From Candidatus Hydrogenedentota bacterium (GTDB taxonomy: Bacteria > Hydrogenedentota > Hydrogenedentia > Hydrogenedentales > SLHB01), in contig SKRY01000414.1 in NCBI GenBank assembly GCA_007118235.1, positions 1 to 5,292 of the forward strand: a stretch of DNA of 5,292 nt, read 5' to 3'. This document shows positions 1 to 5,292 of the stretch, piece after piece; position 1 is the stretch's first letter; every line of letters starts with the position of its first letter. The notes under the pieces were generated by a model. It was given only the letters and a program-made list of their open reading frames with translations. It was not told where the DNA came from and searched no databases. The position numbers and the translations under genes are program-made.

Positions 1-2
1 GT

Positions 3-1901
<1,899 letters not shown>

Positions 1902-1930
1902 GACGGCCGTTCGACTAAACCGCATACACG

Positions 1931-1966
1931 GCGGGCGGTCCTTCCCATGCGGAAGCGGCCGCCCGC
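1931..1966 (+). terminator. Imperfect stem-loop after the secretin gene, possible terminator or attenuator
   Basis: The outer arms GCGGGCGG (1931-1938) and CCGCCCGC (1959-1966) are perfectly complementary. The inner arms CTTCC (1941-1945) and GGAAG (1951-1955) close a 5-base loop, with a small internal bulge of TC against CGG. It starts 29 bases after the secretin stop and ends 15 bases before waaA. No T-run follows, so factor-independent termination is doubtful. It may instead limit readthrough or stabilise the upstream mRNA end. Confidence 0.45.
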
Positions 1967-1981
1967 ATTGCATATCGGCTC

Positions 1982-3259
1982 ATGATTCGCTGGCTCTATA
2001 ACGCAACCCTCACGGCGGCGGTTCCGCTGGCCGCGGCCTACCTGTTCCTTGCCCCGCGCCACCGCGCCCTGCTTCGGCGCTTCCATCCGGCGATCCCAGA
2101 TGAACTGGGCTACGCCAAATGTCCCCTTTGGCTGCACGCATGCAGCGTGGGAGAAGTGAACGTGGCCGCGCCCATCGTGGATGCGTTGAAGGGGCGCTGG
2201 CCTGGCCTTCCCGTTGTGATAACGGCGTCGACGGTGAGTGGACAGGAACAGGCCGGATCCCGGATGGCGGGTGAGGCGCGAACCTATCTCCCATTTGACC
2301 ACCCGTTGTGTGTGGCGCGTTTTTTCGAACGCACGCGGCCGCGTGTGCTGGTTTTGGTGGAGACCGAGCTTTGGCCGAATCTGCTCTTGGAGGCCAAGCG
2401 GCGCGGGACGCCGGTTGCGCTGGTCAATGGGCGTCTGAGCGATCGACATTTCCCGCGTTACCAACGGATGAGCGCACTGCTTCGCCCTGGCCTCTCCGCC
2501 ATTCGCCTGGCCGCCATGCAGAGCGAACGCGACGCCGCGCGGGCGCGCCAGCTCGGGATGGACCCCTCGGTGGTTACGGTGACAGGCAACACAAAGTTCG
2601 ACGGCGCGCCCGCCCGGCCGGATGACGATACGCTGGAGGGTTTGCGAAGGGATTGTGGCCTGCCCAATGAGGCGCCCTTGGTGGTGTTTGGCAGTACGCG
2701 TCCCGGGGAGGAAGCATTGGCGGCCCGTTGCCTGGAAACCCTGCGGGGCAGCCACCCGGATGCCGTCGTGATCGCCGCGCCGCGGCATGTGCGGCGCGCG
2801 GCCGAGGCCGCCAAGGCGTTTCCCGAGGGGACCGCGCGGTTTAGAAGCCGAGGGCGCGCCGGGGAGGCAAGGGAGAAGGGGGGACGTGTGCTGATTCTCG
2901 ACACCGTCGGCGAACTTACCCGCTTCTACGCCATGGCGGCAATCGCGGTGGTGGGGGGGAGTTTCTACCCTGGTGTGGGGGGCCACAACCCAATCGAGCC
3001 CGCCGCGTTGGGCGCCCCCGTCGTGTTTGGCCCGCACATGGACAACTTCCGTGATCCCGCCCATATTCTGTTGGAGGCCGGGGGCGCGGTGCAGGTTGAT
3101 TCGCCGGACGGGTTGCCGGACGTGCTGGAACGTCTGCTCGGCGATCGAGAGGAGCGGCAGGCCATGGGGCGCCGTGCACGGGCCGCGGTCGAGGCGAATC
3201 GCGGGGCCATCGCGCGCACACTGGACCACCTCGCGCCCTTATTGGAGAGCGGCGAATAG
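1982..3259 (+). CDS. waaA: 3-deoxy-D-manno-octulosonic acid (Kdo) transferase WaaA/KdtA
   Basis: This enzyme transfers Kdo from CMP-Kdo to lipid A precursor at the cytoplasmic face of the inner membrane, the step joining lipid A to the LPS core. The 425 residues match the length of E. coli WaaA. A hydrophobic N-terminal anchor lies at about 5-24. HACSVGEV at 52-59 carries Glu58, aligned with the catalytic Glu of the family. Further family motifs are ETELWPN (127-133), NGRLSDRH (149-156), GNTKFD (202-207), GSTRPGEE (237-244), APRH (266-269), DTVGELTRFYAMA (307-319), GGSF (325-328) and GGHNPIEP (333-340), which give a GT-B fold of glycosyltransferase family 30. The ATG at 1982 gives the expected membrane anchor, but no clear Shine-Dalgarno precedes it. 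Whether one or more Kdo residues are added cannot be read from sequence. It follows the secretin by 80 bases and may be co-transcribed. Confidence 0.96.
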   Translation: MIRWLYNATLTAAVPLAAAYLFLAPRHRALLRRFHPAIPDELGYAKCPLWLHACSVGEVNVAAPIVDALKGRWPGLPVVITASTVSGQEQAGSRMAGEARTYLPFDHPLCVARFFERTRPRVLVLVETELWPNLLLEAKRRGTPVALVNGRLSDRHFPRYQRMSALLRPGLSAIRLAAMQSERDAARARQLGMDPSVVTVTGNTKFDGAPARPDDDTLEGLRRDCGLPNEAPLVVFGSTRPGEEALAARCLETLRGSHPDAVVIAAPRHVRRAAEAAKAFPEGTARFRSRGRAGEAREKGGRVLILDTVGELTRFYAMAAIAVVGGSFYPGVGGHNPIEPAALGAPVVFGPHMDNFRDPAHILLEAGGAVQVDSPDGLPDVLERLLGDREERQAMGRRARAAVEANRGAIARTLDHLAPLLESGE

Positions 3260-3270
3260 AGTAAGAGAGA

Positions 3271-3316
3271 GGCATCCCCTTGTTTCCATTTGAGGGAGTG
3301 GAAACATGGGGATGCC
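3271..3316. terminator. Long hairpin between convergent genes, probable bidirectional terminator
   Basis: The 18-base arms at 3271-3288 and 3299-3316 pair with a single T/T mismatch around a 10-base loop. The hairpin begins 11 bases after the waaA stop and lies about 70 bases beyond the stop of the convergent small gene. On the minus strand it is followed by a pyrimidine-rich tail (TCTCTCTCTTAC), which suits termination from that side. On the plus strand the tail is purine-rich with no T-run. It probably insulates both genes from convergent transcription (inference). Confidence 0.75.
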
Positions 3317-3386
3317 AGCGGAGAGCCTGCGCCTCTTGCCTGCGCCGGAGACGGGAGCGCAAGCACGAAGGACTCAGCCGTTTAGG

Positions 3387-3620
3387 TTAGATTTCCCCGC
3401 GTTCATGCTGTTCTATGAAGTCTTCGAGCGCGTCTTCGATCATCTCTTTGTGATCGCGCTCCAGCGCCTCGCGGTCGGCTTTGCGCCGCAAGTGCGTCCG
3501 CCGGTCGTGATGGGGAAAGTCATGATTCGGAGCACGCCGCCGGTCCGGGGTTTTGCGGCGATCCTTTTGCCAGATTCCGTGTTCGTCCTTGTAATAGCCG
3601 GGGCGTTTTTCTTCAGCCAC
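3387..3620 (-). CDS. Small, highly charged Asp-Arg-Arg-repeat protein of unknown function
   Basis: I do not recognise a named family. From the GTG at 3620 the product has 77 residues. The N-terminal part reads KRPGYYKDEHGIWQKDRRK. A basic segment with three DRR motifs and several His residues follows, then a C-terminal segment (about 50-77, from ADREALERDHKEMIED) that looks like one amphipathic, acidic helix. There is no signal peptide or membrane segment, so it is probably cytoplasmic. The GTG start is preferred because GGGGAGG lies 5 bases upstream. An in-frame ATG at 3638 would add six residues (MSGEAL) but has no good ribosome binding site. The gene converges on waaA, with the 3271-3316 hairpin between them. 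The good RBS, biased composition and normal codon use make it a real gene; its role is unknown. Alternating charge and Arg clusters could suit RNA, DNA or ribosome contact, but that is speculation. Confidence 0.75.
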   Translation of the reverse strand: MAEEKRPGYYKDEHGIWQKDRRKTPDRRRAPNHDFPHHDRRTHLRRKADREALERDHKEMIEDALEDFIEQHERGEI

Positions 3621-3625
3621 TAGCG

Positions 3626-3632
3626 CCTCCCC
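3626..3632 (-). promoter_or_regulatory. Ribosome binding site that favours the GTG start of the small DRR gene
   Basis: The minus strand reads GGGGAGG here, with 5 bases before the GTG at 3620. It lies inside the coding frame of the alternative ATG at 3638, so it argues for the shorter protein. Confidence 0.6.
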
Positions 3633-3638
3633 GCTCAT

Positions 3639-3858
3639 AACGAGCTGTAGGTGATCTCAACTTTTCCCAATGCCAGCCGTTTGCGCTCCCATGCCTACCG
3701 GGGAGCGAGGCGAAGGCGGCCGCCCGGGGAACGGGCGAGGCTCCACGGGCGGACCTACGCCCCGTTGAAGCTGAACCGTCCCACGAAATACCGCCTTCAC
3801 TCAATATTTCGGCCAAGGGAGGCGCGGGCTTTAGCCCAGGCCTTGGAAACGCTTGGGA
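3639..3858. other. Structured intergenic spacer rich in inverted repeats, no convincing gene
   Basis: This stretch separates the mutarotase stop from the small DRR gene. It contains at least three separate stem-loops: 3684-3707 (arms CGCTCCC/GGGAGCG, 10-base loop), 3721-3737 (arms CGCCCG/CGGGCG, 5-base loop) and 3813-3846 (listed separately). Between them lies a GC-rich segment including GCGGCCGC. Short open frames cross it on both strands, but their composition (runs of Arg, Ala, Pro, Ser) looks like incidental translation of GC-rich DNA. The density of small hairpins resembles dispersed REP-like elements. Whether it recurs in the genome cannot be told from one window. It should also hold the promoter and leader of the minus-strand small gene, though I see no clear -35/-10 pair. 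Confidence 0.5.
3813..3846 (-). terminator. Stem-loop just after the mutarotase gene, possible terminator
   Basis: The outer arms CCAAGG (3813-3818) and CCTTGG (3841-3846) enclose an inner stem GGGCT/AGCCC (3826-3830, 3833-3837) with a 2-base loop and an asymmetric internal loop. It begins 12 bases after the stop codon on the minus strand. The following minus-strand bases (GGCCGAAATATTG) are not a T-run, so termination efficiency is uncertain. Confidence 0.45.
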
Positions 3859-5004
3859 CTATTCCTCCGCGACGGAAAAGCGATAGACGATGGCATGGTT
3901 ATACGTTTCGTCCGGGCGAAGCACAGCCGAGGGGAAATCGGGCTGATTCGGGCCATCTGGGAAGTAATGGGGCTCCATGCAAAAGCCGTGGCGGTATTCG
4001 TAGACCCAGCCACCCTTGCCGGTAAGGGTTCCATCCAAGAAGTTCCCGGTATAGAGTTGCATGCCCGGTTTCGTGGAAAGCACCTCCATCACGCGGCCAC
4101 TTTCGGGCTCCGTCACGCGCGCCATGAGCGTCAGTTCGCCTTCTTCCTTGTCGTAGACCCAGTTGTGGTCGTAGCCCCCGCCTTGCTCGAGCTGTTCGTT
4201 TTCCTCGTCGATCCGCGCCCCGATCGGCGTGGGTTCGCGAAAGTCGAACGGCGTTCCATCAACGGCCCGCACCTCGCCCGTCGGGATAAGTTCTTCATCT
4301 ACGGGCGTGAAATGATCGGCGGGCATCATGACCACGTGATCGAGGATGTCTCCTTCCCCCGCCAGATTGAAATAGGAGTGGTGGGTGAGGTTACAAATGG
4401 TGGGCGCGTCCGTCGTGGCGTGGAAATCAGCGCGGAGTTCATTGTCATTGGTCAACGTATAAGTCACCATGACATCCAGATTTCCGGGAAACCCCTCCTC
4501 GCCATCCTCGCTCGTATAGTACAGACGCAAGGCGGGGCCGTCGGCGGTTGTATAGGCCTGGGCGCGCCAGACCACCTTGTCGAAGCCTTGATTGCCTCCA
4601 TGAATGTGGTTTGTCCCGTCATTAGCCGTCAATGTGTAGGTCTCGCCATCCAGCGTGAATTCCGCATCGGCGATCCGGTTGGCATAGCGGCCGACGGTTG
4701 CTCCGAAATAAGGGTGGCCTTGAAGGTACTCGTCGAGCGTGTCGAAGCCCAGCACGATGTCCTCGAATTCCCCCTCCTGATCGGGCATCATGAGCGAAAC
4801 GACGATCCCGCCGTAGTTGGTGATTTCGGTTTCCGCACCCTGGGCGTTCACCAATGTGTAGATGTCAACAGGTTCGCCGGCCGCCGTTTCGCCAAAGGAG
4901 CGCACCCGGATCTCCTGGCTAGCGAATGCCGCATGGCTTAGCAGCAGGGCGGCGGCCGCCCAGGCGAGGCCATGAAGAACGGACATTGTGTGTTTGCGTT
5001 TCAT
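3859..5004 (-). CDS. galM: Exported aldose 1-epimerase (mutarotase), GalM family
   Basis: This enzyme interconverts alpha and beta anomers of aldoses such as galactose and glucose. The ATG at 5004 gives 381 residues and is chosen for its strong ribosome binding site and for the signal peptide that follows: a basic start (MKRKHT), a hydrophobic core, and AFA before Ser29 as the likely signal peptidase I site. No lipobox Cys is present, so a soluble periplasmic or secreted location is expected. Family landmarks are ITNYGGIVVSL, GATVGRYANRI, NHIHGG with His135, LTHHSYFNLAG with His209, GYDHNWV with Asp279, and MEPHYFPDGPNQPDFPS with Glu344. The two His and the Glu align with the catalytic set known from GalM. 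The C-terminus (LRPDETYNHAIVYRFS) is also typical. A later in-frame ATG at codon 7 is less likely as the start. The substrate is not determined by sequence, and no galactose (Leloir) genes are adjacent. The symbol reflects family only. Confidence 0.93.
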   Translation of the reverse strand: MKRKHTMSVLHGLAWAAAALLLSHAAFASQEIRVRSFGETAAGEPVDIYTLVNAQGAETEITNYGGIVVSLMMPDQEGEFEDIVLGFDTLDEYLQGHPYFGATVGRYANRIADAEFTLDGETYTLTANDGTNHIHGGNQGFDKVVWRAQAYTTADGPALRLYYTSEDGEEGFPGNLDVMVTYTLTNDNELRADFHATTDAPTICNLTHHSYFNLAGEGDILDHVVMMPADHFTPVDEELIPTGEVRAVDGTPFDFREPTPIGARIDEENEQLEQGGGYDHNWVYDKEEGELTLMARVTEPESGRVMEVLSTKPGMQLYTGNFLDGTLTGKGGWVYEYRHGFCMEPHYFPDGPNQPDFPSAVLRPDETYNHAIVYRFSVAEE

Positions 5005-5011
5005 GATACGA

Positions 5012-5022
5012 TCCTCCTCCTC
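5012..5022 (-). promoter_or_regulatory. Strong Shine-Dalgarno of the mutarotase gene
   Basis: The minus strand reads GAGGAGGAGGA, ending 7 bases before the ATG at 5004. This site decides the start against a longer open frame that reaches an ATG at 5127. That ATG lies within the terminator hairpin and would bury the signal peptide inside the protein. Confidence 0.8.
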
Positions 5023-5026
5023 AAGT

Positions 5027-5038
5027 GAATGCGCATTC
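5027..5038. promoter_or_regulatory. 12-base perfect palindrome upstream of the mutarotase RBS
   Basis: GAATGCGCATTC is a perfect palindrome 4 bases upstream of the Shine-Dalgarno region. Its position could suit an operator for a dimeric regulator. A single short palindrome can occur by chance, so this is only a candidate. Confidence 0.3.
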
Positions 5039-5047
5039 CAACAGAAT

Positions 5048-5079
5048 GTGGCTACCGCACGCCATCGCCGGATAGCCAC
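5048..5079 (-). promoter_or_regulatory. Leader hairpin upstream of the mutarotase gene
   Basis: Arms GTGGCTA (5048-5054) and TAGCCAC (5073-5079) extend inward by CCG/CGG with one bulged base (5072), giving about 10 pairs around an 11-base loop. It sits 43 bases upstream of the start codon and probably lies in the 5' leader if transcription begins in 5080-5116. I do not recognise a known riboswitch consensus. It could be an mRNA-stabilising or regulatory structure, or a relic of another terminator. Confidence 0.4.
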
Positions 5080-5116
5080 GCAAGAGGATTCCCATGATAC
5101 ACAAGGCGAGAAGAAA

Positions 5117-5160
5117 GACGCTACCATTTGGGATGGGCCTGGTCCCCAAACGGTAGCGTC
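5117..5160 (-). terminator. Intrinsic terminator of the upstream outer-membrane protein gene
   Basis: Arms GACGCTACC (5117-5125) and GGTAGCGTC (5152-5160) pair perfectly, followed after one mismatch by TTTGGG/CCCAAA (5127-5132, 5145-5150) around a 12-base loop. On the minus strand the hairpin is followed by TTTCTTCTC, a T-rich tail. It lies about 40 bases after the stop of the partial gene at the right edge. The mutarotase therefore probably has its own promoter. Confidence 0.8.
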
Positions 5161-5199
5161 CCTAGAAGAAACTCGCGCGTATCCCGGTTAAGAACGAGG

Positions 5200-5292
5200 T
5201 CAAAACCGATAGCGGAGGCCTGTGGTGATGAAATTGGAGCCGCCGGCGTCGCTGACCGTGCCAAACCCTCCCGAACGGTGGTGGATCCGGAC
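5200..5292 (-). CDS. C-terminal end of a probable outer-membrane beta-barrel protein, partial
   Basis: A minus-strand frame open from the right edge ends at the TGA at 5200-5202, leaving 30 residues that finish with GGSNFITTGLRYRF. The terminal Phe, with Tyr at -3, Leu at -5 and Ile at -9, fits the C-terminal beta-signal that BAM recognises in outer-membrane barrels. The preceding Gly/Ser/Asp-rich stretch (SGGFGTVSDAGGS) would suit an external loop or turn before the last strand. The terminator hairpin 40 bases downstream supports a real gene end. The rest of the gene is outside the window, so the barrel type (porin, OmpA-like, autotransporter or other) cannot be told. Confidence 0.7.
   Translation of the reverse strand, partial: VRIHHRSGGFGTVSDAGGSNFITTGLRYRF

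Noticed and set aside
3306..3623. 105-codon plus-strand frame opposite the DRR gene, with hydrophobic stretches
   Set aside because: Its ATG lies in the right arm of the 3271-3316 hairpin with no suitable RBS. The minus-strand frame has a strong RBS and a coherent protein composition.
3613..3816. 67-codon minus-strand frame in the structured spacer
   Set aside because: It runs through the inverted repeats, overlaps the RBS and start of the DRR gene, and looks like incidental translation of GC-rich structured DNA.
3853..4941. 362-codon plus-strand frame
   Set aside because: Antisense to the mutarotase, which has a signal peptide, RBS and catalytic motifs on the minus strand.
5080..5116. Possible sigma70 promoter for the mutarotase, with TATCAT as -10
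   Set aside because: TATCAT is a fair -10, but no acceptable -35 lies at the right spacing and no extended -10 is present, so I do not annotate it.
5005..5127. Upstream extension of the mutarotase to the ATG at 5127
   Set aside because: The added 41 residues would precede the signal peptide, and the ATG sits in the loop-proximal part of a terminator hairpin. The strong RBS is placed for the ATG at 5004.

Overview
The window is a stretch of GC-rich chromosome from a bacterium with a Gram-negative (diderm) envelope. Three features support this: a secretin, the Kdo transferase WaaA, and the aromatic-ended C-terminus of a probable outer-membrane beta-barrel. The glycine-rich low-complexity inserts in the secretin and the secreted mutarotase recall planctomycete-like or Hydrogenedentota-like lineages. 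That taxonomic guess is weak and rests on general resemblance, not on a marker gene.

Layout from left to right: (1) 3-1901 (+), the C-terminal part of a secretin-family outer-membrane pore protein, whose start lies outside the window. It has two glycine-rich repeat tracts before the conserved secretin domain. (2) An imperfect stem-loop at 1931-1966, then 1982-3259 (+), a full-length waaA/kdtA of 425 residues. (3) A long hairpin at 3271-3316 between waaA and a convergent small gene at 3387-3620 (-). That gene encodes a highly charged protein of about 77 residues with repeated Asp-Arg-Arg motifs and unknown function. (4) A spacer at 3621-3858 that is rich in inverted repeats and has no convincing gene. 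(5) 3859-5004 (-), a complete aldose 1-epimerase (mutarotase) with a signal peptide, preceded by a structured leader (5005-5116). (6) A strong terminator hairpin at 5117-5160, and the last 30 residues of a probable outer-membrane beta-barrel protein (5200 to the window edge, -).

The genes share an envelope theme: outer-membrane pore, LPS inner core, exported sugar enzyme and outer-membrane protein. They are not obviously one pathway. The secretin and waaA are co-directional and 80 bases apart. The three right-hand genes are on the minus strand, and each appears to have its own hairpin terminator. I saw no tRNA, rRNA, CRISPR array, transposase or phage gene. I do not find a convincing new multi-gene system. 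The items most worth a second look are the repeat-expanded secretin, the small DRR protein, the structured spacer and the mutarotase leader.
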